Below, in pieces: positions 1-7,690 of a stretch of 64,000 bases of DNA; the first letter of the stretch is position 1; every line of letters starts with the position of its first letter. The DNA is from Dickeya zeae NCPPB 2538 (GTDB taxonomy: Bacteria > Pseudomonadota > Gammaproteobacteria > Enterobacterales > Enterobacteriaceae). Location: positions 1,906,814 through 1,970,813 of the forward strand of contig NZ_CM001977.1 in NCBI RefSeq assembly GCF_000406165.1, written 5' to 3'. A model generated the notes under the pieces. It was not told where the DNA came from and did no database searches. It saw only the letters and a program-made list of their open reading frames with translations. The position numbers and the translations under genes are program-made.

Positions 1-1377
1 GACGCGCGCTTTACCTGCCGCCGCCTGCTCACGTCCGTTACGTCCGGAACGAGTGAAAATAGCCTCTGGGAAGAGATTGCCCGCCAGTAGCGCCGCCGTG
101 TGGAACAACAGAGCGTGATTTTCAGAGAAGTACCATTGGACATCGTTGCCCGGTTCATCCATCCAGTATCGAAAGCGCAGAATGGCGTCATCAATACGCC
201 CACGTACCGCCGGATCGATCTCATCGCCCCACACTGTGCGGCACCACAACAGCGGAACAAGGGTAAAGTCTGCGCAATCATGACAGTCGAGAACAGACGG
301 CAAAACGCCATCAAGCATCTGCTGGGTTTGCTCATCGTTAAGGCCGCAGGCCAGACGCGCCAGAGCTTTGACGCTGCTGTATTCACCTTCATGAGCGACC
401 ACGCTGAGCGCTTCAGCAATCCGCGCTTCTTGTGTTTGCGGGATATCCTTCTGCCGGTCAGCGTGGCAGATTTCAACCCCCAGGGTACGGCTAATCTGGA
501 ACCCTTCACGTTGCAGCGTTATGTGGAAATTGCGGAAGTCCGCCGGGATCTCTTCGCTTTCAGCGATAGCGACCAGCGACTCACCGGCGGTCAGTTGGGT
601 GTGAAATGCTACGGGTTTATCGAGTGAGATAAAATCGCCCAGGACGTTGACGTGTAACCTATAGTCCGTCGAGGAAGGCTGCGGGAATGCCAGGCGAATG
701 GTGCCACGGTTATACACCGGATGCTCAAAGGACACGCCATCCAACAGCTGTTCCATCTCTTTGACCTGTGTGTCAGACAGGGGTGTTTCCAGCGCAATGT
801 GTAGCGGCTTGCCAGCGAGGTAGTCGAGTTCGAAAAAGAAACGAATATCACGTTCGGCTAAATCATCAAACCAGATCTCAAGCTCGTTTTTTCCGGCATG
901 CAGTGGCAGGCTGAATTCACGTTGGCTTTCCAGATTGCGCTGGTAATCAGCCATCCAGAGTACTTCTTCACCATTCAGCTTTAGCACCGCGCCGCCGCAG
1001 GTTGTCAGGCGAAAACGATATTCACCTGCCTGCGGGCAATCGAGCAGCGTTCTGGCCCAGGCCCCAACGCGCGTTGGACGGAACCAAAAGCCGGACAGAT
1101 CGACTCTGTCTGAGGCAAAAGGGAACCACCAACGAGAATAGTTTGCGCTTGCAAAGGGTTGTGGCTTTTTCTCGGAAAAGTGCTGGCGAAAAATATCTCG
1201 GCACGGGTAAGTATGCGGAATGAAGTTCTTATGTTTGCTTAAAAAGAAAAATGGATCCATTTCGCCTGTCATCGGTAAATCCACCGTGTCATAGCGTAAA
1301 CTTGAAATATCGGATAGCTGCCAGTAACGCACAGCATTACCTGCCGTTAAATTAAAATTACTATATTCAATAGCCAT
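1..1377 (-). CDS. Uncharacterised protein beside a GH105 hydrolase (3' end beyond window)
   Basis: An open frame begins at the ATG whose complement is 1375-1377 and stays open for 459 codons to the left edge, so the C-terminus is missing. The start reads MAIEYSNFNLTAGNAV. I do not recognise the family. There is no signal peptide or membrane segment in the visible part, so it is probably cytoplasmic. Residues about 80-180 look beta-rich, with a segment LKLNGEEVLWM like a carbohydrate-binding or jelly-roll fold. The later part (NHALLFHTAALLAG) resembles alpha-helical barrel glycosidases. It lies 36 bp downstream of the GH105 gene on the same strand, so the two are probably co-transcribed. A role in breaking down pectic or rhamnogalacturonan oligosaccharides is inferred from that neighbour only. 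The frame, codon use and lack of stops make a real gene very likely. Confidence 0.75.
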   Translation of the reverse strand, partial: MAIEYSNFNLTAGNAVRYWQLSDISSLRYDTVDLPMTGEMDPFFFLSKHKNFIPHTYPCRDIFRQHFSEKKPQPFASANYSRWWFPFASDRVDLSGFWFRPTRVGAWARTLLDCPQAGEYRFRLTTCGGAVLKLNGEEVLWMADYQRNLESQREFSLPLHAGKNELEIWFDDLAERDIRFFFELDYLAGKPLHIALETPLSDTQVKEMEQLLDGVSFEHPVYNRGTIRLAFPQPSSTDYRLHVNVLGDFISLDKPVAFHTQLTAGESLVAIAESEEIPADFRNFHITLQREGFQISRTLGVEICHADRQKDIPQTQEARIAEALSVVAHEGEYSSVKALARLACGLNDEQTQQMLDGVLPSVLDCHDCADFTLVPLLWCRTVWGDEIDPAVRGRIDDAILRFRYWMDEPGNDVQWYFSENHALLFHTAALLAGNLFPEAIFTRSGRNGREQAAAGKARV

Positions 1378-1413
1378 TATTTTTCTCCAAAAGAGAACGG
1401 TTCAGTTTTATTT

Positions 1414-2490
1414 TTAATTAACGAAATGTAAGCCTTCACTCAGGCATAATATTGCCAGCGCCTGTCCATACCCAGTAGGTTGTAATGGAATGTCTTTATA
1501 AAATTGCAGTGTTCGCCCCATGCGAGTGCCATAAGAAACATTATGCACAGTCCCCCTGGCATCAATATTATCCTGAACAATTGTCAGCGCTTTTAAACCC
1601 GCCTGTTGCCACCGTTCATCGCCAATTCCCATTCGTACGCCTTTTAATAAGCCGTAGCCAAAACCGGCGGTGGCAGAAATTTCGGTATAGGAGTCAGGAT
1701 GGTCGAGCAAGGTGTGCCATGCGCCGTTATCTGCCTGTAAGTCAATCAGCGTATTGACCTGCTTTTTCAGACACTCGATTAGGTATTCGCGTACGCCCGT
1801 GTCTACATCGGCAAGGTCCAGTAACTCGAGGATGCCAACAGTAATCCACGCATTGCCACGCGCCCAACGGGCATTGGCAAAGTTGCTGTTCTCGACAAAG
1901 CTCCAGCCGTGGTACCACAAACCGGTTTGAGGATCATTGAGGTAGCGTGCATGCAGCAAGAACTGACGCACCGCTTCATCAACCAGTTCTTTGCGCCCGG
2001 ATACCGTACCGTAGTGCGCCAGGAACAGTACGACCATGAACAGCGTATCGTCCCAGAGCTCCATCTCATTAATGCCGTCGGAAACCACATGCTGGAAGCC
2101 CTGTTCTGGTGTACGCGGGAGTTCGGTCATCACGCGGGTTGCCCAGTTATCCAACACCTGCTGATAATGGGGCTGCCGGTGATGAGACCAAAAAAGCGAT
2201 AAGGGAAGCATCGGTGCGGTGGTATTCACGTTCAGGCCCGGCAGCCCTTTTTCAATATTTTTCTGAAACCAGCTATCGATAATTTGATAAAGGGCATTCG
2301 ATTTATTATTCTCCCATAAACGCACCAATCCAAATAGCCCAACGCCCTGTGGCCATTCCCAACTGGAAAATGAAATATAATCGCCTATGCTACCGTCAAG
2401 ATTGGGTTCATTAAATCGCCCATTATCTTTTAATTCAGTAAATCCACTTAAAAGTAAGTCGATATTTTTATTCAGAGTGCTTTTTTCCAT
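1414..2490 (-). CDS. Glycoside hydrolase family 105-like unsaturated rhamnogalacturonyl hydrolase
   Basis: A 358-residue cytoplasmic protein of the size expected for GH88/GH105 enzymes. These use a hydration mechanism to remove the unsaturated uronic acid left by pectate or rhamnogalacturonan lyases. Family-like features include an early SSWEWPQGVGLFGL segment, a central SDGINEMELWDDTLFMVV segment with the acidic WDDT motif expected in the active site, RWARGNAWITVGI, and ATAGFGYGLLKG near residue 280. These make an alpha6/alpha6-barrel fold likely. It has no signal peptide, so it would act on imported oligosaccharides. It is the first gene of a probable two-gene minus-strand unit with the gene at 1-1377. 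A KdgR-like palindrome lies 185 bp upstream. The exact substrate (rhamnogalacturonan or another unsaturated disaccharide) cannot be read from the sequence. Confidence 0.85.
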   Translation of the reverse strand: MEKSTLNKNIDLLLSGFTELKDNGRFNEPNLDGSIGDYISFSSWEWPQGVGLFGLVRLWENNKSNALYQIIDSWFQKNIEKGLPGLNVNTTAPMLPLSLFWSHHRQPHYQQVLDNWATRVMTELPRTPEQGFQHVVSDGINEMELWDDTLFMVVLFLAHYGTVSGRKELVDEAVRQFLLHARYLNDPQTGLWYHGWSFVENSNFANARWARGNAWITVGILELLDLADVDTGVREYLIECLKKQVNTLIDLQADNGAWHTLLDHPDSYTEISATAGFGYGLLKGVRMGIGDERWQQAGLKALTIVQDNIDARGTVHNVSYGTRMGRTLQFYKDIPLQPTGYGQALAILCLSEGLHFVN

Positions 2491-2861
2491 TTTTATTTTC
2501 TGCCAGCGCGTGATGATTATTTCAATAATGATTAAATCACTCTATATTTAATGTGCGCAATACGAAAAAAATTTTGCGTTCATATTTTGTGAGCTTTGGC
2601 AATATTTAATTCGACCTCGCTTTTTTATTTTTCACATCGCAATAACGGGAACTATTGATAAAACAAGAGGTTGCTGGAACAGTGTTTCATTTTTAGAGGG
2701 TGGATTGCGAAAATTTTTTGCGTAGTTATCAACAGCTGTTATTGATGATGTCGTTGTCCACGATGCGCCGTAACCGGCAGTGCTCTGTTGCCAGTAGCAA
2801 CAAAGCATGAAGTTGGTGTAGTGTTTTTAAACGATCAATCAGGCGGAAGGGCCTTCGAAGC
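2491..2861. other. Divergent AT-rich intergenic region
   Basis: A 371-bp gene-free spacer between divergent genes that must carry both promoters. Besides the KdgR-like box, it contains two similar near-palindromic A/T tracts bounded by GCG-type ends. One is around 2563-2578 (CGAAAAAAATTTTGCG) and the other at 2707-2722 (GCGAAAATTTTTTGCG), about 145 bp apart. They could be paired sites for one regulator or simply intrinsically bent DNA. No RNA gene was seen. Confidence 0.5.
2675..2689. promoter_or_regulatory. KdgR-like operator
   Basis: TGGAACAGTGTTTCA has inverted arms TGGAAC and GTTTCA with one mismatch, and is followed by TT. It resembles the KdgR box of soft-rot bacteria (roughly TGAAAC-N3-GTTTCA), which controls pectin catabolism genes. 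It sits between the divergent GH105 and GST genes, 185 bp and 173 bp from their start codons. Assignment is by motif only. Confidence 0.5.
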
Positions 2862-3485
2862 ATGCTGAAAATACTGGGTAAAACGACGTCAATCAATGTG
2901 CGCAAAGTGCTTTGGACCTGCGAAGAAGTGGGGCTGGATTATGTTCAGGAAGATTACGGTAGCGGATTTGCCTCGACGCAAACCGATGCCTTTCGCGCCA
3001 TGAATCCGAATGCGATGGTGCCCGTGTTGATTGACGATGAGTTCGTGCTGTGGGAATCGAATTCGATTTGCCGCTATCTGGCGCGTAAAGCCGGGCGCGA
3101 TGACTTACTCCCCAATGAGCCGCAAGCATGTGCCAACGTCGAGCACTGGATGGATTGGCAGGCGACCGAATTTAATAACGCCTGGCGTTATGTCTTTCCC
3201 GCTCTGGCGCGCAAGAATCCAGCGTATAACGATCAAAAGGCAATTGCCGAAGGCATTAACGCGTGGAACCACTGTATTGGTATTCTGGAACAACAACTCC
3301 AGCGCACCAGTGCCTGGGCGGCTGGTGAGACGTTTACGCTGGCGGATGTGGTGCTTGGGTTGTCGGTGAATCGCTGGAAAATGACACCGTTTGCCCATCC
3401 CGACGTGCCTGCTATTGACGCGTGGTTTATGCGCTTGAATCAGCGGCCGGCATTTTTGCGTCATGGCAATAATGGTATGGTCTAA
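2862..3485 (+). CDS. Glutathione S-transferase family protein
   Basis: A 207-residue cytosolic protein with the two-domain GST layout. The N-terminal thioredoxin-like domain (about 1-80) begins MLKILGKTTSINVRKVLW, has the cis-proline segment MVPVLIDDE near residue 52, and the glutathione-contacting WESNSICRYL. The helical C-terminal domain carries the conserved FTLADVVLGL helix-capping motif near residue 160. Overall it most resembles the GstB/YliJ group of enterobacteria, in which the catalytic position is Thr/Ser-Asn-like rather than Tyr. It is a single gene ending at a strong terminator (3561-3609) and divergent from the GH105 gene. The substrate is unknown; detoxification of plant electrophiles is possible but unproven. 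Confidence 0.88.
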   Translation: MLKILGKTTSINVRKVLWTCEEVGLDYVQEDYGSGFASTQTDAFRAMNPNAMVPVLIDDEFVLWESNSICRYLARKAGRDDLLPNEPQACANVEHWMDWQATEFNNAWRYVFPALARKNPAYNDQKAIAEGINAWNHCIGILEQQLQRTSAWAAGETFTLADVVLGLSVNRWKMTPFAHPDVPAIDAWFMRLNQRPAFLRHGNNGMV

Positions 3486-3560
3486 AAAGTCGGGCTGACG
3501 GCACTATATAAATTAATTCGCCGCTTTTTATCCGCCATCACGTAATGATCAATATGACGT

Positions 3561-3609
3561 AGTCCGTGTCTGGCGATTGAGCTGAGCGCCAGACACGGAC
3601 TGCGTTTTT
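3561..3609 (+). terminator. Rho-independent terminator after the GST gene
   Basis: A perfect 15-bp stem (3561-3575 paired with 3587-3601, arms AGTCCGTGTCTGGCG and its complement), an 11-nt loop, then GCGTTTTTC. It ends the plus-strand GST transcript, and the stem may also stop minus-strand reading from the opposite side. Confidence 0.85.
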
Positions 3610-3631
3610 CATGATCGACAATCCAGCGGTA

Positions 3632-4663
3632 TTATTTAGCCAGAATCTCTCTGCGGACGATATCTGCGCCTGCGCTTAATGCATTGAGTTTGCCTATAGC
3701 GACCCGACGAGATAAGGGAGCCATACCACAGTTGGTAGAAGGATAGAGCTTATCGGCATCCACAAACTGAAGTGCTTTTCGTAGCGTATCGGCGACGTCC
3801 TCTGGTGTTTCAATGGTATTGGTTGCCACATCAATAGCACCTACCATGACTTTTTTACCGCGAATCAGTTCCAGCAGATCCATGGGAACACGCGAGTTGT
3901 GACATTCCAGTGAGATGATATCGATAGCCGATGTTTGCAGTTTCGGAAACGCTTCTTCATATTGCCGCCATTCTGACCCTAGCGTTTTTTTCCAGTCGGT
4001 ATTGGCCTTGATGCCATAGCCATAGCAAATATGTACAGCCGTTTCACATTTCAGCCCTTCAATGGCTTTTTCTAACGTGGCGATCCCCCAGTCATTCACT
4101 TCATCAAAGAAAACATTAAATGCCGGTTCATCAAACTGGATGATATCAACACCTGCGGCCTCTAATTCTTTCGCTTCCTGATTGAGTATTTTGGCAAATT
4201 CCCAGGCGAGCTTTTCGCGGCTTTTATAGTGGTTATCATAGAGTGTATCGATCATCGTCATCGGCCCCGGCAATGCCCATTTAATGGGTTGCCGGGTGAG
4301 TTGACGTAAGAATTTGGCATCTTCAACAAAAACGGGTTTTTGGCGCGCCACCGCACCGACCACTGTTGGTACGTTCGCATCATAGCGATTACGAATTTTA
4401 ACGACTTCACGTTTCTCAAAATCCACACCGCTCAGGTGCTCAATAAACGTGGTGACAAAGTGTTGGCGTGTTTGTTCGCCATCGCTGACAATATCAATAC
4501 CCGCCCGCAGTTGATCAAACAGCGACAAACTCAGGGCGTCTTTTTTCCCTTCAATCAACTCTTCGTTCTGTAATTTCCACGGAGACCACAGTTTCTCAGG
4601 CTCTGCGAGCCAAGAGGGTTTGGGTAAACTGCCCGCAGTCGAGGTGGGTAGCAATGTTTTCAT
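3632..4663 (-). CDS. mesD: Folate-independent methionine synthase, MesD type (MetE C-terminal family)
   Basis: A 343-residue protein matching only the catalytic C-terminal half of MetE. It starts MKTLLPTSTAGSLPKPSWLA and contains SDGEQTRQHF, the acidic substrate-site segment IIQFDEPAFN (near residue 175), the zinc-ligand regions VHICYGYG and SLECHNS, and STNCGMAPLSR near residue 310 for the last Cys ligand. The MetE N-terminal half is missing, as in core methionine synthases. The gene directly upstream encodes DUF1852, the partner called MesX. In Acinetobacter and others the MesD/MesX pair is reported to make methionine from homocysteine without methyl-tetrahydrofolate and to need oxygen. The pair here (27-bp gap, same strand) supports MesD rather than another core-MetE group. 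The methyl donor is not known from the sequence. Confidence 0.82.
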   Translation of the reverse strand: MKTLLPTSTAGSLPKPSWLAEPEKLWSPWKLQNEELIEGKKDALSLSLFDQLRAGIDIVSDGEQTRQHFVTTFIEHLSGVDFEKREVVKIRNRYDANVPTVVGAVARQKPVFVEDAKFLRQLTRQPIKWALPGPMTMIDTLYDNHYKSREKLAWEFAKILNQEAKELEAAGVDIIQFDEPAFNVFFDEVNDWGIATLEKAIEGLKCETAVHICYGYGIKANTDWKKTLGSEWRQYEEAFPKLQTSAIDIISLECHNSRVPMDLLELIRGKKVMVGAIDVATNTIETPEDVADTLRKALQFVDADKLYPSTNCGMAPLSRRVAIGKLNALSAGADIVRREILAK

Positions 4664-4690
4664 AGCAGGTGACCTTATATTTTTGGTGAA

Positions 4691-5668
4691 TCAACGCGCG
4701 TAATGGGCAGACCATTGTTCAAGAATATGTTTGTATGGTTTGATGAAGTGCTCTTCAGTAAACTTTCCTTGTTTAATCGCTAACTGGCTGCGTTCTTCCC
4801 GATCATAAACAATCTTTGTTAATGAGTGATCCTGGTTATTCAGGTTGGGTTGATAGTATTGCCCCGCGGCAGAGTTAGCATTGTAAATCTCAGGTCGGTA
4901 AATTTTTTGGAAAGTCTCCATTGTGCTGATGGTACTGATAAGCTCAAGATCAGTATAATCACTCAGTAAGTCACCAGAAAAATAGAAGGCCAAAGGCGCA
5001 ACGCTATGTTGCGGCATAAAATAGCGAACCTGTAACCCCATTTTTTCGAAATACTGTTCGGTCAAAGAAGAACCATTCGGTTGGTATTCGATACCCAAGA
5101 CAGGATGCTGGTTTCCAGTGCGATGATAGATATCTTTGCTGGAAACACTTAAGCATATTACAGGTGATTTTTTAAAATTACCTTTGTATTCCTGTGAGTT
5201 GACGAAATGCTTAAATATATTCCCATGCAAATCGCCAAAGTTATCTGGAACGCTAAATTCAGAACGATTATTGTTATGTTCTAATAACAACACACTAAAA
5301 TCATAATCTCGCACATAAGAAGAGAAGTTATTGCCTACAATACCTTCAATCCGTTGATTCGTTTTTTTATCAATAATGTTTGTTTTCAATATTTCAATGG
5401 CCGGGAAGGTGCCGTCATTATTGGCAAGATGCAGGTCAACAGAAATGATTTCAAGTTCGACAGAATAACGATCGCCTTTGGGGTTATCCCAATGCGCCAA
5501 TGTATTGAAGCGATTATCAATCATCACCAATGTGTTGCGTAAGTTCTCCTGGCGGCTCGTTCCCCTGGCCAAATTCGCAAAGTTGGTGGTGATGCGTGTG
5601 TTTTCGGAGGGGTTATAGTTCTCATCGAAGCAACTGCTCTTAATCGTAAATGTAAAATTTGTAGTCAT
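4691..5668 (-). CDS. mesX: DUF1852 family protein, MesX-like partner of the methionine synthase
   Basis: A 325-residue soluble protein, promoter-proximal in a two-gene operon with the methionine synthase. It starts MTTNFTFTIKSSCFDENYNP and ends EQWSAHYAR. The region NFANLARGTSRQENL and the C-terminal REERSQLAIKQGKFTEEHF fit what I recall of the DUF1852 family, which is found almost always next to a core-MetE gene and is required for MesD activity. No cofactor motif can be recognised by eye. The start is placed at the first ATG, which follows AGAACGCGATG on the coding strand. The function as an auxiliary factor is family knowledge, and the precise chemistry is unknown. Confidence 0.8.
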   Translation of the reverse strand: MTTNFTFTIKSSCFDENYNPSENTRITTNFANLARGTSRQENLRNTLVMIDNRFNTLAHWDNPKGDRYSVELEIISVDLHLANNDGTFPAIEILKTNIIDKKTNQRIEGIVGNNFSSYVRDYDFSVLLLEHNNNRSEFSVPDNFGDLHGNIFKHFVNSQEYKGNFKKSPVICLSVSSKDIYHRTGNQHPVLGIEYQPNGSSLTEQYFEKMGLQVRYFMPQHSVAPLAFYFSGDLLSDYTDLELISTISTMETFQKIYRPEIYNANSAAGQYYQPNLNNQDHSLTKIVYDREERSQLAIKQGKFTEEHFIKPYKHILEQWSAHYAR

Positions 5669-5694
5669 CGCGTTCTTTTATCCTGTTGCCTGAT

Positions 5695-5756
5695 ATGAAG
5701 ACCTTGTTAATGCATTGATATTAAATGATTTTATCTTATCATTTGGTGGTCTTCAT
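5695..5756. promoter_or_regulatory. Nested inverted repeats upstream of mesX-mesD
   Basis: Two nested dyads lie 26-88 bp upstream of the mesX start. An outer perfect 9-bp pair, ATGAAGACC (5695-5703) and GGTCTTCAT (5748-5756), encloses an inner 7-bp pair, AAATGAT (5723-5729) and ATCATTT (5738-5744). The half-sites contain AGAC, so a methionine repressor (MetJ-type) or LysR-type site is conceivable. They are not tandem 8-mers of the usual MetJ kind. Confidence 0.4.
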
Positions 5757-6475
5757 GTTACTAATAAGTTAATTTAGCATAATTTATGCCAGAGTTTTGG
5801 GGGGAGTGAAAGAGAGTTAATTTCATTACAACATGAGCCATATTCATGGTCAGGCATACTGTCAGGTCATTGAGGGGGTAGGTGGCCCAGTTTCATAATA
5901 TTAACCATATTAATCAATGCATTACTGAACATGCTGATGCCAATGCTAAAAGAGGTAGACGCCGTGGTGGCGAACGACAGACGGGGTGATTGGTATAACA
6001 AGGCTCATCATGAGCCTTGTTCTTGACGGGATAACACGAATTTCAGCACAGCAACCGTTGAGTACTTCACCTCGTTGTTGAACACCGACTGCTACCCACG
6101 TCATGTGGACACGGCCCGAAGTGAGGTTCTGTTCAGGCGTTGTGGAGAACGTCGCTAGCACGACTTTTTAACGGTGATCTGAATACTATCTTTTATATCT
6201 AACAAAAACGCTATCGGGGCTTTATGCATCAGAGCTGAAGTTCGTGTCTCAATTAGAAGAAGAAAATCTGTAGCTGAAGATACGGGCTGCCGATCTGAGC
6301 CTCGATAAGTCCATGTTGCGGGATATACTCACAAAAAAGATCCGATATGGCACGCTATTCGCGAAGAGGGCGGGGATTTACGGGCGCACTACCTGCCAGT
6401 AAAAGGCAGGTTTGCTTTGTGTTACGGAGCGTCGGAGCCAAAATATGGCTGATATTTTTTCGCTACTGTAATGGC
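5757..6475. other. Gene-poor, decayed intergenic region
   Basis: About 720 bp without an intact gene. It holds the IS3-type transposase fragment listed separately, and a perfect 11-bp hairpin with a 3-nt loop at 5997-6021 (AACAAGGCTCA arms) with no clear T-run. Short open frames here have no start signal or recognisable product. The region looks like the remains of one or more insertion events. Confidence 0.5.
6214..6339 (+). pseudogene. IS3-family OrfA transposase remnant
   Basis: Conceptual reading in the frame of 6247 gives SELKFVSQLEEENL, a TAG stop at 6271-6273, then LKIRAADLSLDKSMLRDIL followed by TKK. This is the leucine-zipper segment typical of the small transposase subunit of IS3-group elements (E-E-E-N-x-x-L-K and D-L-S-L-D-K). 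The in-frame stop, the lack of an N-terminal helix-turn-helix and the lack of any OrfB show it is dead. No terminal inverted repeats were found, so the ends of the original element are not defined. Confidence 0.7.
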
Positions 6476-6967
6476 TCACTGGCAATATTTTTTGTTGAGT
6501 TCATTAAATGATCTGAGTTGAGACAGATATTCATAAACTACGAAATCGTCATCTGTTGCGTAAGCAAGGGGACGCCGTGAATACTTGGTACCTATTATCA
6601 GATGATATGGTTCTGCTGAAATAAATCGAACTCCTATTTTTCGGCCAAGCTTTGTTTCTCCTGAGATAATACCGCACACATAAGCACGTTTCTCAAATTC
6701 GTGTTGATAAATTTCAGAGAATGAAACAGGCTTTGAGAAATCAATATCGCTATCACAGAACCCTAGCGTCATTTTCTTTTTTTTCTCATTTTCAGGATCT
6801 TTTGCCAGAGCATCCCTGAGCAAGTCACAACTTGCTGGAGAACCAGCCCCCCGCTTTAAGGACTCAATTACGGATAGCTTCACTTGTTCATATGGCTCTT
6901 TTTCTTGTGCATGAGACATGGAAACTACAGCTAATAAAGTAAACGCCGACAATATGTTACGCATCAT
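6476..6967 (-). CDS. Small secreted or periplasmic protein of unknown function
   Basis: A 163-residue protein with a good Sec signal peptide (MMRNILSAFTLLAVVSMSHA, cleavage after SHA). The mature part is charged. It has Cys residues around positions 48, 71, 97 and at the end (NKKYCQ), which could form disulfides in the periplasm. I do not recognise the family. Codon use is A/T-richer than in most neighbours and it borders a transposase relic, which suggests recent acquisition. The start could be Met1 or Met2. It is a single gene with no obvious partner. Confidence 0.6.
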   Translation of the reverse strand: MMRNILSAFTLLAVVSMSHAQEKEPYEQVKLSVIESLKRGAGSPASCDLLRDALAKDPENEKKKKMTLGFCDSDIDFSKPVSFSEIYQHEFEKRAYVCGIISGETKLGRKIGVRFISAEPYHLIIGTKYSRRPLAYATDDDFVVYEYLSQLRSFNELNKKYCQ

Positions 6968-7182
6968 GACGATGATTCTCTAAAAAACATGCTTGAACAT
7001 ATCGGCAAAAAAGATAAGAACATTAGTGAGTTGTGAGCTAACTCTTCAGTATGAACACTCTTTGATTTTACCCGGTGCATCACAGGGTCCACACGAATCT
7101 TGTAATACACCGGGTAACGGAAGTCGCTCAGTGGCATTATCAGTAAGACTTTTATTACCGATAACGCATTCAGGCGTTGATG

Positions 7183-7413
7183 TTACATCGAATAGCCCGG
7201 TTTTTTGGTGAGGTTATCCAGTTCTGGACCGATTTCGATATCGTAAACGGTGTCTTTCCAGCGATCTGGCGTGACTTCGGTTAGCGCCACCGAGATAGAC
7301 TTGTCTTCCGCGTTCAGGTACTTCTTGAGCAGGTCGCTGATATCGTTTGCCAAATCCTGTTTGACGGTTTCTGGCAGATTGCGGGGAAAATACTTGATGG
7401 CAACATGTGGCAT
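7183..7413 (-). CDS. pptA: 4-oxalocrotonate tautomerase family protein, PptA-like
   Basis: A 76-residue protein beginning MPHVAIKYFPRNLPETVK and ending TKKPGYSM, close in length and sequence to E. coli PptA (YdcE). Removal of Met1 leaves the catalytic N-terminal Pro1 of the tautomerase superfamily. The start at 7413 is chosen over an ATG 27 codons upstream because Pro must follow the initiator Met and a GGAG lies about 10 nt before it. PptA converts phenylpyruvate-type enols in vitro and its biological role is unclear. It appears to be monocistronic. Confidence 0.85.
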   Translation of the reverse strand: MPHVAIKYFPRNLPETVKQDLANDISDLLKKYLNAEDKSISVALTEVTPDRWKDTVYDIEIGPELDNLTKKPGYSM

Positions 7414-7640
7414 GGCTAAGACGCTCCGTGTGTGAAAATGGGTATAGGGCAGGGTGGTTAGCACTGAAACACTCACCGCCTGTGGCGTAATCATCTTGGC
7501 ATGGTTTTAGGCAGACGACTATCTACATCAAAGACGACTATCTGCTCAAAGAAGACGGTTTACTTAACGAAGATGATTTAGCCAACGAAGACACGCTACC
7601 CAAACGTAAGCTATCCGGATTAACTGAGCGGCCTACATTA

Positions 7641-7690
7641 ACGGCTCGGCGTTGATCGATGGTGGGATCCACGCCGAGCCGTGGCATTTT
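7641..7690. terminator. Hairpin between the pptA upstream region and the potA-like gene
   Basis: A 12-bp perfect stem, ACGGCTCGGCGT (7641-7652) with ACGCCGAGCCGT (7671-7682), and an 18-nt loop. It starts a few bases beyond the stop codon of the minus-strand ATPase gene and is followed on the plus strand by GGCATTTT. It probably ends the ATPase transcript. The T-run is weak in the minus direction. Confidence 0.5.

Noticed and set aside
100..627. Plus-strand open frame of 175 codons
   Set aside because: It lies antisense to the uninterrupted minus-strand gene at 1-1377 and has no recognisable product.
5946..6161. Minus-strand frame of 71 codons
   Set aside because: No similarity, no ribosome-binding site, and it lies over a hairpin in a decayed region.
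7505..7656. Acidic peptide frame with repeated KDDYLLKED-like units upstream of the potA-like gene
   Set aside because: No start codon or ribosome-binding site; probably a chance frame over short imperfect repeats.
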